A stretch of 64,000 bases of DNA from Rhizobium sp. NRK18 (GCF_024385575.1 NZ_JANFMV010000001.1:2819681-2883680); one strand, 5' to 3'. Positions 41,108 to 49,374 are shown, numbered from the stretch's first letter. Numbers and translations: made by a program. Notes: a model not told the origin generated them from the letters alone.

Positions 41108-41677
41108 TCAGAGCCTCCGCATCCGGTAGGGTGCGATCAGCGCCTCGTAGCCTGCCGGCACCGATGCCGGCTGGTCCGCGATTGCAATCGCCCCGCGATA
41201 GGAAAACATCTCGCTGACATGCAGCAGCATGGCGCGTTTCAGCCCGTCCGGCACATCGGTCGCCGCGTCGCCGAAGCCGGCGGAAAAGTCGATCTCTATG
41301 CCGTTTGCCATCCGCCCAGGCTGCGGCGGATCGGCGAGCATCAGCCGCGCCGGACGCGCCGCGCCGTCGAGAACATGGCCGGCAAGTGCTGCCTCCGACG
41401 GCGTGCCGTCAGCGCCGTAAACCGTCACGGTTTCAATGGCCTGCACCGGTCCCCTGTCAATCTGAATCACCCCGTCCGCCGGCCACCGGTCGAGATAGAG
41501 CCGGAACCGCTGCGTCATCAGGCAGAGCCCGGTGACCGCCTCCAGGTATTCCCGGGCCGCGGCGATCAGGCTCTCGATCAGCGCGTCCTCGTCGTCGCCG
41601 TCAATCCGCGCATGCGCCTTCGCCTCGGCCAGCGTCACCGCCTCGCCGGCGGGGCCGGACAGTCTGAGATAGGTCAT
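41108..41677 (-). CDS. GTA g6-like head-tail connector
   Basis: 189-aa protein of the phiE125 gp8/HK97 gp6-like connector family. Signatures: AVTLAEAKAHARIDGDDEDALIESLIAAAREYLEAVTGLCLM and the C-terminal ATDVPDGLKRAMLLHVSEMFSYRG. It forms the adaptor ring under the portal. The ATG at 41677 has GGAG 7 nt upstream. Preceded by a repeat-bearing gap. Confidence 0.9.
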   Translation of the reverse strand: MTYLRLSGPAGEAVTLAEAKAHARIDGDDEDALIESLIAAAREYLEAVTGLCLMTQRFRLYLDRWPADGVIQIDRGPVQAIETVTVYGADGTPSEAALAGHVLDGAARPARLMLADPPQPGRMANGIEIDFSAGFGDAATDVPDGLKRAMLLHVSEMFSYRGAIAIADQPASVPAGYEALIAPYRMRRL

Positions 41678-41802
41678 GAAATGTCTCCGGAGGATGGAAG
41701 GAAGATGGCGGCCCCGGCGGGGAGGAAAACCGGAGCCGCCCACCGCCCGACGTACAACGACCGGGCGGCATGCTCGAACGATTGCCGATGGCAGCCGCCT
41801 GA

Positions 41803-41921
41803 TTTGCCCCTCACACCAACCCTCTCCCCGCAGGCGGGGAGAGGGAGAGGAAATGTCGGCGTTCTGGTCCCTTCTCCCCGCAAGCGGGGAGAAGGTGCCG
41901 GCAGGCGGATGAGGGGCAATT
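41803..41921. repeat. Inverted pair of palindromic repeats, g5-g6 gap
   Basis: TTGCCCCTC at the left end and GAGGGGCAA at the right end form terminal inverted repeats. Inside are two hairpins, CCTCTCCCCGC-AGG-CGGGGAGAGG-like (about 41820-41842) and CTTCTCCCCGC-AA-GCGGGGAGAAG (about 41873-41895). Same family style as the 39.1 and 46.15 kb blocks. Confidence 0.7.
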
Positions 41922-41938
41922 GCTTGAGGCGCTCCCAA

Positions 41939-43183
41939 TCAGCTCGCCGCGAACTTGATCAGCTTGATCGCCTCGAAGTTCTGCACGCCGCCGCCCACGC
42001 GCTTGGTGGTGTAGAACAGGACGTAGGGCTTGGCCGAATAGGGATCGCGCAGGACGCGGACCCCCATCCGGTCGACGACCAGATAGCCGGCGCGGAAGTC
42101 GCCGAAGGCGATCGCGAAGGCGTCGGCCGCGATGTCCGGCATGTCCTCGGCCTCGGCGATCGGGAAGCCCATCAGCGAGGCGGCCTGGCCGGGTCCGGCC
42201 GGCGGCAGCCAGAGATAGTTGCCGTCGGCATCCTTGAACTTGCGGATCTGCCCCTGCGTCTTGCGGTTCATGACGAAGGTGCCGTTCTGCCGGTGGCCGG
42301 CTTTGAGCGCATAGACCGTATCGACCAGCACGTCTGAGGGGCCGGAGGCGGCAAACGTGCCGGCGGCGCCCGTCGGGTAGTAGCCGATATTGCCCCAGCT
42401 CCAGCCGGCATCGTCGACCTTGGTGTAGGCGAGGAAGCCGGTCGGCTTGTTGGTGCCGTCACCGGCGACGAAGGCTGCGCCCTCCTGCTCGGCAAAGGCG
42501 ATATCCACCTCCCCGGCAATCCAGGCCTCGATATCGACCGCCGCATCGTCGAGCAGCGTCTGGGTCGCCGCCGGCATGGCGTAGAGTTCCATCGTCGGAA
42601 ACGACAGCTCGGAGAAATCCGGCGTCGCGTCCTGCGGCCTTGCCGCCGTCTCGGCGACCCAGCCGCTCGCAAGCCCCGAGGCCATGAACGGCTTCTTCAG
42701 CACCGAGCCGGAGACCTGGCGCACCGTCGCCAGCGCCCGGATCGGCGAGACGGTGGCGAGCCGCCGGCCGATCTCGGTGTCCGTCTCGTCCGGCACCAGA
42801 TAGCCGCCGTCGGAATTGGTGCCGGCGGCAAAGGCCTTGGCCTCCAGTTCGCGCAGCCCGCCCTCGTCGCCACGGCGGATATAGCTCTCGAAAGCCGCCT
42901 TGTGTTCGCCCGCCTCCGGCGACCCGCCGCCAAGCCGCGGGCGCGCCTTCTTCAGGAGGAACTGGTCGACGGTGCGCTTCTGGTCGTCGAGCGCCTTGTT
43001 GATGCGGTCGACCTTGTCGCGCGTCACCACGTCGGCGGTCAGCTTCTTCTCGACCTCGCCGAGCCGGCGGTCGTTTGTCTCGCGAAAGGCCTCGAAGGTT
43101 TCCATGAACTCCTCGAAGGCCTCGGTCATCGTGTCGGGCGCCGCCTTGATCTCGGGCGCGGTGCGTCTTTGCATGTCGGTCAT
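41939..43183 (-). CDS. HK97-type major capsid protein (GTA g5)
   Basis: 414-aa capsid precursor. The N-terminal ~105 residues are a helical delta/scaffold domain (EAFEEFMETFEAFRETNDRRLGEVEKKL). The HK97 fold starts near AGTNSDGGYLVPDETD and continues with IRALATVRQVSG, GWVAETAARP, FPTMELYAMPAATQTLLDDAAVDIEAWI, the GDGTNKPTGFL P-loop and the C-terminal AIAFGDFRAGYLVVDRMGVRVLRDPYS. Cleavage by the adjacent g4 protease is expected. Strong RBS (AAGGAGACAAGC). Confidence 0.95.
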   Translation of the reverse strand: MTDMQRRTAPEIKAAPDTMTEAFEEFMETFEAFRETNDRRLGEVEKKLTADVVTRDKVDRINKALDDQKRTVDQFLLKKARPRLGGGSPEAGEHKAAFESYIRRGDEGGLRELEAKAFAAGTNSDGGYLVPDETDTEIGRRLATVSPIRALATVRQVSGSVLKKPFMASGLASGWVAETAARPQDATPDFSELSFPTMELYAMPAATQTLLDDAAVDIEAWIAGEVDIAFAEQEGAAFVAGDGTNKPTGFLAYTKVDDAGWSWGNIGYYPTGAAGTFAASGPSDVLVDTVYALKAGHRQNGTFVMNRKTQGQIRKFKDADGNYLWLPPAGPGQAASLMGFPIAEAEDMPDIAADAFAIAFGDFRAGYLVVDRMGVRVLRDPYSAKPYVLFYTTKRVGGGVQNFEAIKLIKFAAS

Positions 43184-43204
43184 GCTTGTCTCCTTTGGAT
43201 TGGA

Positions 43205-43903
43205 TCAGTGTCGGGGCGACATCAGCCGCGCCGCCCGGCGCATCAGCGCCAGCAGCCGGGCCTCGTCCCCGTCGATGTCAGGATTGCCCGCCGCATCCCG
43301 CAGACCGGCCATGTCGTCATAGCCCCTGGCGATCAGCCGCCGGGCCTCCTTGCGCGTCAGGCCGGCATCCCGCGTCAGCCTGCGCTCGATTTCCCGCTTG
43401 GTCGGCAGATGGCCGGCGAGATGCTTCACACTTTCCACCCGCGCCGAAGGCAACATCGGAAAGGTCACCACCGAAATCTCCCAGAGATCGGCCTCGACGA
43501 TCGAGCGGATGCCGGTCTTGGCGTCCGTCCTCGCCTTCACCGTCTGGAAGCCGATCGACAGCCCGTCCAGCGCACCGCTCTTCATCAGCTGGTGCACCTC
43601 GCGGGCGCGGGTCACCCCGGTCGACAGCACGCCCTCGACGAAGAGCCCGCGGGCATCCTCGACGAGCCGGGTCCAGGCGCCGATCGGCTCGGCCGGATCG
43701 TGCTGGAACAGCATGCGCACCCCGCCAGCCCCGCGTGCCGAAAGCGATTTCCCGAACGCCCCGCGCTCGATCCGGTCCTTGCCGAGATCGACTTCACCGA
43801 AAACGCTGGCATAACCGGAAAAGCGTCCGTCGCCGGTCACGCCGTTCAGCGTCAGATTGGCAAACTTGCACGACGCCGCACCCGGCCCGTGAGCATGGTT
43901 CAT
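43205..43903 (-). CDS. HK97-family prohead protease (GTA g4)
   Basis: 232-aa serine protease that matures the capsid. Conserved features: FSGYASVFGEVDLGKDRIERGAF, catalytic His68 in LFQHDPAEPIGAW, catalytic Ser116 in ALDGLSIGFQ, and DLWEISVVTFPMLPSARV. The C-terminal part carries a basic RRLTRDAGLTRKEARRLIARGYDDM segment, as in other GTA proteases. Immediately upstream of the capsid gene (21 bp). Confidence 0.93.
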   Translation of the reverse strand: MNHAHGPGAASCKFANLTLNGVTGDGRFSGYASVFGEVDLGKDRIERGAFGKSLSARGAGGVRMLFQHDPAEPIGAWTRLVEDARGLFVEGVLSTGVTRAREVHQLMKSGALDGLSIGFQTVKARTDAKTGIRSIVEADLWEISVVTFPMLPSARVESVKHLAGHLPTKREIERRLTRDAGLTRKEARRLIARGYDDMAGLRDAAGNPDIDGDEARLLALMRRAARLMSPRH

Positions 43904-43950
43904 GGACAGATCTCCATAGAAAGATTGTTGTGTGTTCAGATGGCGAAGCG

Positions 43951-43986
43951 CCCCTCCCCAACCCCTCCCCACAAGGGGGAGGGGCT
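43951..43986. repeat. Third copy of the 36-bp repeat arm
   Basis: Identical over 36 bp to 40212-40247, in the same orientation, but here as a solo copy in the gap between g3.5-like and g4. Confidence 0.85.
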
Positions 43987-44040
43987 AGCCCCGCCTCAGC
44001 CACCACGTTTCAAATGAAGCGGGGCGCCTGCCACTTGTCT

Positions 44041-44084
44041 TCTCCCCCCTTGTGGGGGAGATGGCCGGCAGGCCAGAGGGGGTT
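44041..44084. repeat. Palindromic repeat, second type
   Basis: TCTCCCCCC-TTGT-GGGGGAGA hairpin followed by TGGCCGGCAGGCCAGAGGGGG. Related copies lie at 44721-44769 and 48993-49040. Just after the stop of the g3.5-like gene's neighbour region, it may act as a transcript-end structure. Confidence 0.7.
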
Positions 44085-44105
44085 TTTCTCGCCGTTCCTC
44101 GTCCC

Positions 44106-44420
44106 CTACCGCCGCGCGCCGTAGCGTTCCGCGAGCCGCGACAGGATGCCGAGCCCCCACCAGGCGCAGAGGCTGGCGGCCGCCGATCCCGACAGCATGA
44201 TCTCGCTGCCGGAGAGTTCGCCCGCCAGGCCCAGCTTCTCCATCAGGAAGAGGCCGGCCGGACCGCCGAAGATGATCCCGCAGGCAAGCCCGGTCAGAAA
44301 CCTGGTCGCCGCTTCCCGCTTGCTTTTCGGCAGCAGATAGATGAGAGAGACCGCAGCACCGGCAGCGGCACCCGCCGCCCGCGCGGCCCACATGCCGGGC
44401 TCGTTGGCAAAGTCGGACAT
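44106..44420 (-). CDS. GTA g3.5-position membrane protein (DUF6107-like)
   Basis: 104-aa protein with three hydrophobic segments: ARAAGAAAGAAVSLIYLL, FLTGLACGIIFGGPAGLFLM and GSAAASLCAWWGLGIL. It has a charged C-terminus (SRLAERYGARR). Rhizobial GTA-type clusters carry such a small membrane protein between portal and protease. Possible roles are holin-like or head-membrane association; none is shown. Its upstream region contains the GANTC array. Confidence 0.72.
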   Translation of the reverse strand: MSDFANEPGMWAARAAGAAAGAAVSLIYLLPKSKREAATRFLTGLACGIIFGGPAGLFLMEKLGLAGELSGSEIMLSGSAAASLCAWWGLGILSRLAERYGARR

Positions 44421-44507
44421 ATTGTTAACCTATTGGTGCGATACTGCTTTTACTCGCCTGAACGCTGCACGAGCCGTGCACAGGGGCGAAAAGCCCCACG
44501 TCACGCT

Positions 44508-44704
44508 GAGTCAGGACGAAGGATTGCAGAATCCTTTGAATCGCTTGCGTCGATCCGCTGACAGTCTGAGTCAGCCACTTCACAAAAAGAGTCCGGTTCT
44601 TCAGACATCGAATCACGAAAGCCGACAATTTGATTCAGGACGCCAGCACAAAGCCCTGATCCTGAATCGCTTTCCAGCAGTGGCCCGTCTTCAGAGATTG
44701 ATTC
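44508..44704. promoter_or_regulatory. Array of nine GANTC (CcrM) sites
   Basis: GANTC starts at 44508, 44529, 44538, 44568, 44589, 44610, 44632, 44664 and 44700. Most spacings are about 21 or 30-32 bp, that is two or three DNA turns. GANTC is the target of the cell-cycle methylase CcrM in Alphaproteobacteria. Possible roles are a methylation-sensitive promoter or protein-binding region for the downstream head genes. Confidence 0.6.
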
Positions 44705-44720
44705 ATGTCCGGCGACGTGG

Positions 44721-44769
44721 ACCAATCTCCCCCCTTTGTGGGGGAGATGTCACGAAGTGACAGACGGGG
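44721..44769. repeat. Palindromic repeat, second type
   Basis: CAATCTCCCCCC-TTTGT-GGGGGAGATG hairpin followed by the smaller palindrome GTCACGAAGTGAC. Lies 18 bp past the portal gene's stop and could also terminate or stabilise its mRNA. Confidence 0.7.
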
Positions 44770-44786
44770 CGCGCAGCCACCGCCCC

Positions 44787-45935
44787 TCAATACCCCACCG
44801 CCTCACGCTTCTCGTCGTCCGACAGGAAATCCGCCGCGCCGATGCGGCTCCAGAGTTCGCCGCGCTCGGCGCCGAGCCCCGCCACCTGGTCGAGATCGGG
44901 CTCGAAGCGCAAGGACCCGTCCGGCGAAAGCCATTGCGAGAAGCGGCTCATGGTGCGCGCCACCAGCGGCAGCACGGTCAGCCGGTAGAAGGCGCGGTTC
45001 GCCTCCTGGTAATTGGCATAGGTGTTGTCGCCGGGAATGCCGAGCAGCATCGGCGGCACGCCGCAGGCAAGCGCGATGTCGCGCGCCGCGCCGTCCTTGG
45101 CCGCCACGAAATCCATGTCGCGCGGCGACAGCCCCATCGATTTCCAGTCGAGCCCACCTTCCAAAAGCAGCGGCCGCCCTGCCCGCATCGGGCCGGAATA
45201 GCCGTCGTCCAGCTCCTGCTTCAGCCGGCGATATTGCTCCGGCGTCAGGTTGCCGCCCTCCTTCGGCTGGTAGATCAGCGCGCCGGACGGCCGTGCGGAA
45301 TTGTCGAGCAGCGCCTTGTTCCAGCGCGCCGCCGCATTCGAAAGATCGAGCGCCATGTGAGCGGCGGCCAGCGGCGCGAAACCCAGGTGATCGTCGAGCG
45401 GATGGAAGAGCTTCATGTGCAGGAGCGATATGCCCTCGCCGTCCGCCGCAATCCGCCGCGTGCGCCCGCCGGCGCGGTAGTCATAGGCCGCCACCCAGCC
45501 GTCCGACCCTTCAACCACGCTCATGCGGTCGGGCCGCAACAGATGCAGTTCGCGCACCGCACCATCCAGGATGGCCGGCTCGACGAAGCCGTTGCCGGAG
45601 AGCATCAGCTGGCCGAACAGCGTCTCGAAGAATTCCGGCCCGCCCATGCGTGCGTTCGGCCGGCGGACGAGGTCGATCAGCGGATGATCGGACAGCTCCT
45701 CCGCACCTTCGTAGATGAGCCACGGCACCGCCGCGGCCGCCTCCGCCACCAGCCGCACGGCGCGGTGGGCGACCGGATTGCGCATGAAGCCGTTTCGCGA
45801 CAGTTCGCCATAGGATCGCCCGCTCCAGTGCGCCTCGCCGCCCGCCGCAATCGCGACCAGCCCGGACTGCGCCTTCTCCTCGGACACGCCAACCGGCGCC
45901 GCCGTCCTGAACGGCAGTCGAAAGATGTTTTTCAT
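44787..45935 (-). CDS. HK97-type portal protein (GTA g3)
   Basis: 382-aa phage portal. Signatures: NGFMRNPVAHRAVRLVAEAAAAVPWLIYEG, HPLIDLVRRPNARMGGPEFFETLFGQLMLSGNGFV, the HPLDDHLGFAPLAAAHMALDL segment, and IALACGVPPMLLGIPGDNTYANYQEANRAFYRLTVLPL near the C-terminus. It forms the 12-subunit DNA entry ring. Start MKNIFRLPFR at 45935 is the family-typical beginning. Intact. Confidence 0.94.
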   Translation of the reverse strand: MKNIFRLPFRTAAPVGVSEEKAQSGLVAIAAGGEAHWSGRSYGELSRNGFMRNPVAHRAVRLVAEAAAAVPWLIYEGAEELSDHPLIDLVRRPNARMGGPEFFETLFGQLMLSGNGFVEPAILDGAVRELHLLRPDRMSVVEGSDGWVAAYDYRAGGRTRRIAADGEGISLLHMKLFHPLDDHLGFAPLAAAHMALDLSNAAARWNKALLDNSARPSGALIYQPKEGGNLTPEQYRRLKQELDDGYSGPMRAGRPLLLEGGLDWKSMGLSPRDMDFVAAKDGAARDIALACGVPPMLLGIPGDNTYANYQEANRAFYRLTVLPLVARTMSRFSQWLSPDGSLRFEPDLDQVAGLGAERGELWSRIGAADFLSDDEKREAVGY

Positions 45936-45989
45936 GTCGTGGTTTTTCCCTGACTTCTGAATGCCGGCGTCGCACAGCGACAAAACACT

Positions 45990-46180
45990 TCCGTCATGCC
46001 GGACCGGATCCGGCATCCAGCCACCGCGCGTCCGCGCGGTGGAAAGACTCTGGCAGACCCGAGGCTTGCAAAACGGTCAAATGGGTCTCACGCGCGATCG
46101 AAATCGCGCCGCCGGATCCCGGATCAAGTCCGGGATGACGGTTCGGATGCATCGCCCTTCTCCCCGCGGGCGGGGAGAGG
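45990..46180. repeat. MITE-like palindromic element in portal-lysin gap
   Basis: Imperfect terminal inverted repeats: CGTCATGCCGGACCGGATCC at the left and, reversed, CGTCATCCCGGACTTGATCC at about 46141. Between them is the perfect hairpin CCACCGCGCG-TC-CGCGCGGTGG. A separate CTCCCCGC-GG-GCGGGGAG hairpin follows at about 46150-46177. Common alphaproteobacterial dispersed-repeat style; no coding capacity. Confidence 0.65.
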
Positions 46181-46189
46181 GAAAAGGCC

Positions 46190-46819
46190 TCACGCCGCCT
46201 CGGCGATCGTATAGCTCACCGCCGAATAATAGGTTTTCGCATAGCCGGCGATCTGCTGGGCCCGGTCCATGCCGTTGATGATCCGGCGGGCATGCACCCA
46301 GTCCTCGTTCGACTTGGAGAAATAGTCGGCGAGCTTGTGGCCGGTGAAAGAGCCCTTGATCATGCCGATGAACATGATCTTGATCGCCACATCCATCTCC
46401 ATCGCCAGCTCCGGATGCGACACCAGATCGACGCCGGTCTCCTTCTTCATCTTCTCGTAATTGCCCTTGTGGGTGAGCTGCACCAGCCCGCGGCCGAGCC
46501 AGCTCTTGCCGTCCTTGTCCTTGCGCCAGTAAGGCTCCTTCACCCAGGAGAGCTTGCCGGCGTTCCAGGCGTTTTCCAGCCGGGCGATCGCCTTGTCGTC
46601 GGTCGGCGCCAGCGTCTCGCGCACCGGCTGCATGGTGCGCGCCGTCTCGTGATAGGCGGTCGCCAGCATGTAGGCCAGCCAGCGGTCGTCCTCCTTGGCG
46701 TAGCCCTCTTCCCAGGCGTCCAGAATGGCGGTGTGGCCGTCCACCTGCGACTGGCTGAGCCCGGTCGAAAACAACGTGTCATGCAGGTGATCGTAGAAGA
46801 ACTTGCGATTGATGCTCAT
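46190..46819 (-). CDS. GH19-like endolysin inside the GTA cluster
   Basis: 209-aa lysozyme/chitinase-like hydrolase. The catalytic Glu is probably Glu58 in LATAYHETARTMQPVRE, with Glu68 as second candidate; SWLGRGLVQLTHKGNYEKM and the following helices match bacterial GH19 endolysins. No signal peptide, so it would need a holin to reach peptidoglycan. RBS is strong (CCGGGGGACATC before ATG). Its position between terL and portal is unusual: RcGTA keeps its lysin at another locus. Confidence 0.82.
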   Translation of the reverse strand: MSINRKFFYDHLHDTLFSTGLSQSQVDGHTAILDAWEEGYAKEDDRWLAYMLATAYHETARTMQPVRETLAPTDDKAIARLENAWNAGKLSWVKEPYWRKDKDGKSWLGRGLVQLTHKGNYEKMKKETGVDLVSHPELAMEMDVAIKIMFIGMIKGSFTGHKLADYFSKSNEDWVHARRIINGMDRAQQIAGYAKTYYSAVSYTIAEAA

Positions 46820-46929
46820 GATGTCCCCCGGTTTGGTGCGGACTTCCCCATTTGCGTGCATTCGTCCGCGGATTGCAATCTTAACATGCGTTTTGAATGC
46901 TGTACATGCTATGGCTGCAACCCCGCCGG

Positions 46930-48270
46930 TCACACTCCGCGCACCTTCGGTTCGCCCGCCCCTTCCAGCATCAGCGCCGTCAGGGCCCAGACCAGCGCGT
47001 CGAGCCGGTCCGGCGAGCGGCCGTTCGACAATCCGTCCGGGCCGAAGTCGCACATCTGGTCCTCGAGCGCGGTAAACCGCCCGGCATGCACCACCCGGCC
47101 CTGCTCGTAGAGGGCTGCGACCGGTTCGGCGCGCAGGTATTTCCCCCGCGTCGCCCGCACTGTCGTCACCGGCAGCAAGGCATCGACCGAGCGCATCACG
47201 GCGGCCACCATGTCGCCGCCCTGGTTGATCTCGGCGACGATCCGGTCGGCGTCGAAACGGCGATAGGCCCGCGCCGCGGCCTCCGCCCAGCCGGACGGGC
47301 TCGCACCCTCCACCGAGCAGTCGGCCAGCACGACGCCGCGTCCCGCCTCGTCGATCCCGGCGACCACGATGCCGCAGCACGAGGTCTTGCCGGCCGAAGC
47401 CGGCGGATCGATGGCGACGACGATGCGCCGCATCGGTCCCGCCGCCCTGATGGTGAGCGCCTCCAGCTGGTCGCGCCGCCAGAGCCCATCCTCGCGATCT
47501 TCGATCAGTTCGCCGCCGAGCTCCTGCCGCCCGAGCCGTGTCCCGCCATAGCGGGCCTCGAGTGCGCTGATGAAGCCCGGCGCCAGGTTGCGGGCATTGG
47601 CGACGGTCGAAATCCTGCGGACCACCGTGCCCGGATCGGCAATCAGCCGTTTGAGCACCGGCACCGCCCTCGGCGTCGTCGTCACCAGCTGGCGCGGATG
47701 CGCCCCGAGCCTTAAGCCGAACTGCAGCATGTCGAAGGTCTCCGCTGCATGGGTCCATTTGGCGAGCTCGTCGCACCAGGCGAAATGAAACTGCGGTCCG
47801 CGCAGGCTTTCGGGATCTTCGGACGAAAAGATGTATGCCTTCGCCCCGCTCGGCCAGACCAGCCGGCGGCGCGAAATCTCGAACACCGGCACGTTGCGCC
47901 GGGCAATCCGGCATATGCCGGACACACCGTCGATCATCACCTCGCGGGCGTCGCCCAGCGTCTCCGCCACCAGCGCGATGCGGAGCTCCGACGCCCCGGC
48001 ACCGCTTGCCAGTGCCTGCACCCATTCGGCGCCGGCCCGCGTCTTGCCGGAGCCGCGCCCGCCCATCAGGAGCCAGCTGCGCCAGTCGCCCTTCGGCGGC
48101 TGCTGTTCGTCGCGCCCGGCAATCGCCCAGTCCTTCAGCAGCGCCGCCGCAATCGCCGGATCGGCCAGCAGCACCGCCATCCGCCGCTCATGGCGGGCAA
48201 TCCATTTCACCGCCTTCGGCGCAAATACGAGCCGAGCGATTGCCGCCACCGCATCGGCCAGCGGCCCCAT
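46930..48270 (-). CDS. terL: Terminase large subunit (GTA g2)
   Basis: 446-aa DNA packaging motor. Walker A is LLMGGRGSGKTRAGAEW (about 68-84) and Walker B is FAWCDEL with Asp167-Glu168. The nuclease domain has the acidic clusters VVAIDPPASAGK and the late SPDRLDALVWAL. The preceding DWAIAGRDEQQPPKGDW is the adenine-binding entry typical of GTA TerL. The start is uncertain: ATGs at 48339 and 48414 (the latter 15 nt after GGAGG and overlapping g1) are in frame; I chose 48270 to match usual length. Confidence 0.9.
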   Translation of the reverse strand: MGPLADAVAAIARLVFAPKAVKWIARHERRMAVLLADPAIAAALLKDWAIAGRDEQQPPKGDWRSWLLMGGRGSGKTRAGAEWVQALASGAGASELRIALVAETLGDAREVMIDGVSGICRIARRNVPVFEISRRRLVWPSGAKAYIFSSEDPESLRGPQFHFAWCDELAKWTHAAETFDMLQFGLRLGAHPRQLVTTTPRAVPVLKRLIADPGTVVRRISTVANARNLAPGFISALEARYGGTRLGRQELGGELIEDREDGLWRRDQLEALTIRAAGPMRRIVVAIDPPASAGKTSCCGIVVAGIDEAGRGVVLADCSVEGASPSGWAEAAARAYRRFDADRIVAEINQGGDMVAAVMRSVDALLPVTTVRATRGKYLRAEPVAALYEQGRVVHAGRFTALEDQMCDFGPDGLSNGRSPDRLDALVWALTALMLEGAGEPKVRGV

Positions 48271-48373
48271 CCAAGGCGCCACCGCAACCCCTTCCGGGAT
48301 CGAATTCCCATGCTCGACCTGCGCCTGCCCTCCGGTCATCCGCTGATGTGCGATTTGCCCGAACGACGTCCGC

Positions 48374-48946
48374 TCAACGGTCGCCAGCACCCGGAACCTG
48401 GCCGGTGCCACCATCCCGTGATCCGTGGACCTCCTCGGCCCCGGTCCTCGGACGATCTCCACCGCCATCGGCAGCCGCCCCGGCCGGCGAATATCCGCCG
48501 TCCCGCTCATCAGCAAGGCGCGCCGCCCGTTCGTCGGCCCGCTCGTCGATAAGCGCCAGCAGCGCGGCGCGGGCGCGCTCCAGTTCGGCCGGATCGGCAT
48601 GACGGTCTGCCTCCTCTTCACGGTCGCGGGCAAGCTGGCGCTGCAGCGCATCGATCTTTTCGAGCGTCCGGACAATGAGCGACATCGCATCCACCGCCGC
48701 CTTTGCGTCGGCCCGGCTCGCCGCCCCGTCCGCATCGCTCTCGCCGCGCAGCCTGCGGAAATAATCAAACTGCGCCCGCATCTCGCGTGTCATGTCGTTG
48801 AGCAACCGACGCAGATCGTCGCCGCCCTCGCCCGACTTCACCTCCGGCGCATCCGCCACCCCGGCCCTAGGCAGCCCGTCCCCATAGACGCGCCGCTCCG
48901 GCCAGAGCCCGAAAAGCCCCGGATCGATCCTGTCCAGATTGTCCAT
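48374..48946 (-). CDS. Putative small terminase-like protein (GTA g1 position)
   Basis: 190-aa acidic protein with long predicted helices: LRRLLNDMTREMRAQFDYFRRLRG and AVDAMSLIVRTLEKIDALQRQLARDREEE. The C-terminal third is low-complexity Gly/Arg/Asp. Position just before terL and the helical middle fit a TerS-like packaging adaptor; RcGTA gp1 has the same place but is shorter. No sequence motif proves the role. The ATG at 48946 begins MDNLDRIDPGLFGLWPERR. It is the first gene of the cluster, so the promoter should lie at 48947-49200. Confidence 0.6.
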   Translation of the reverse strand: MDNLDRIDPGLFGLWPERRVYGDGLPRAGVADAPEVKSGEGGDDLRRLLNDMTREMRAQFDYFRRLRGESDADGAASRADAKAAVDAMSLIVRTLEKIDALQRQLARDREEEADRHADPAELERARAALLALIDERADERAARLADERDGGYSPAGAAADGGGDRPRTGAEEVHGSRDGGTGQVPGAGDR

Positions 48947-49374
48947 GAAACCTCCGATGGCATGCGCCGGATGGCACAAGCCCAACCCCGACCAATCTCC
49001 CCCTTTGCGGGGGAGATGCCCGGCAGGGCAGAGGGGGGTAATCCCCCTCACCCGCCCAACAAAAAAGGCCGGCAAAACCGACCTCTGAAAACCCTAATTC
49101 CCGACACCGGCCCCAGCCCCGACCTTCCCGGCCAAACGCCGCATCCGGTCGCAACTTTCCGACTATGCCAGAACCCTACCAGACCACCGTGACGCCGTCA
49201 AGGATTATTTTCCTATCTTGTCCTGAGTTGTCCCCAATCAAGTTGGCGGGCCTTGCATGCATGACACGCCTGATAAAAGTGAAATTGCCAGCATTCCCAT
49301 GAGAGATTTAGGGGATCTCGCTTTTCTCAGCCTTGCTGAAGAATTTTTACTGAAATGATACAATATAAAATTAT
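48947..49374. other. Gap upstream of GTA-like cluster
   Basis: 428 bp without a convincing gene. It holds a palindromic repeat (48993-49040) and then shifts to AT-rich sequence from about 49200. A 33-codon frame at 49257-49358 (MHDTPDKSEIASIPMRDLGD...) is open but has no clear RBS. Cluster promoter elements must lie here, but I could not assign -35/-10 boxes. Confidence 0.5.
48993..49040. repeat. Palindromic repeat, second type, upstream of g1
   Basis: CAATCTCCCCC-TTTGC-GGGGGAGATG hairpin followed by CCCGGCAGGGCAGAGGGGGG. Related to the copies at 44041 and 44721. Confidence 0.7.

Larger units (their letters stand above)
44421..44786. other. 366-bp non-coding gap with GANTC array
   Basis: No credible gene: the short frames here lack RBSs and run through the repeats. 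The gap holds the nine-site GANTC array (44508-44704) and a palindromic repeat of the second type (44721-44769). It is distinctly less GC-rich than its coding neighbours. Confidence 0.6.

Noticed and set aside
44425..44725. Short minus-strand frames in the portal/g3.5 gap
   Set aside because: No RBS and no conserved look; the DNA is better explained by the GANTC array and repeats.
32336..48946. Ordinary inducible prophage
   Set aside because: No integrase, repressor, replication genes or attachment sites seen; gene order is that of gene transfer agents.
49257..49358. 33-codon plus-strand frame upstream of the HEPN-like gene
   Set aside because: Open and plausible in codons but no RBS and no recognisable relatives; kept only as a note within the gap entry.
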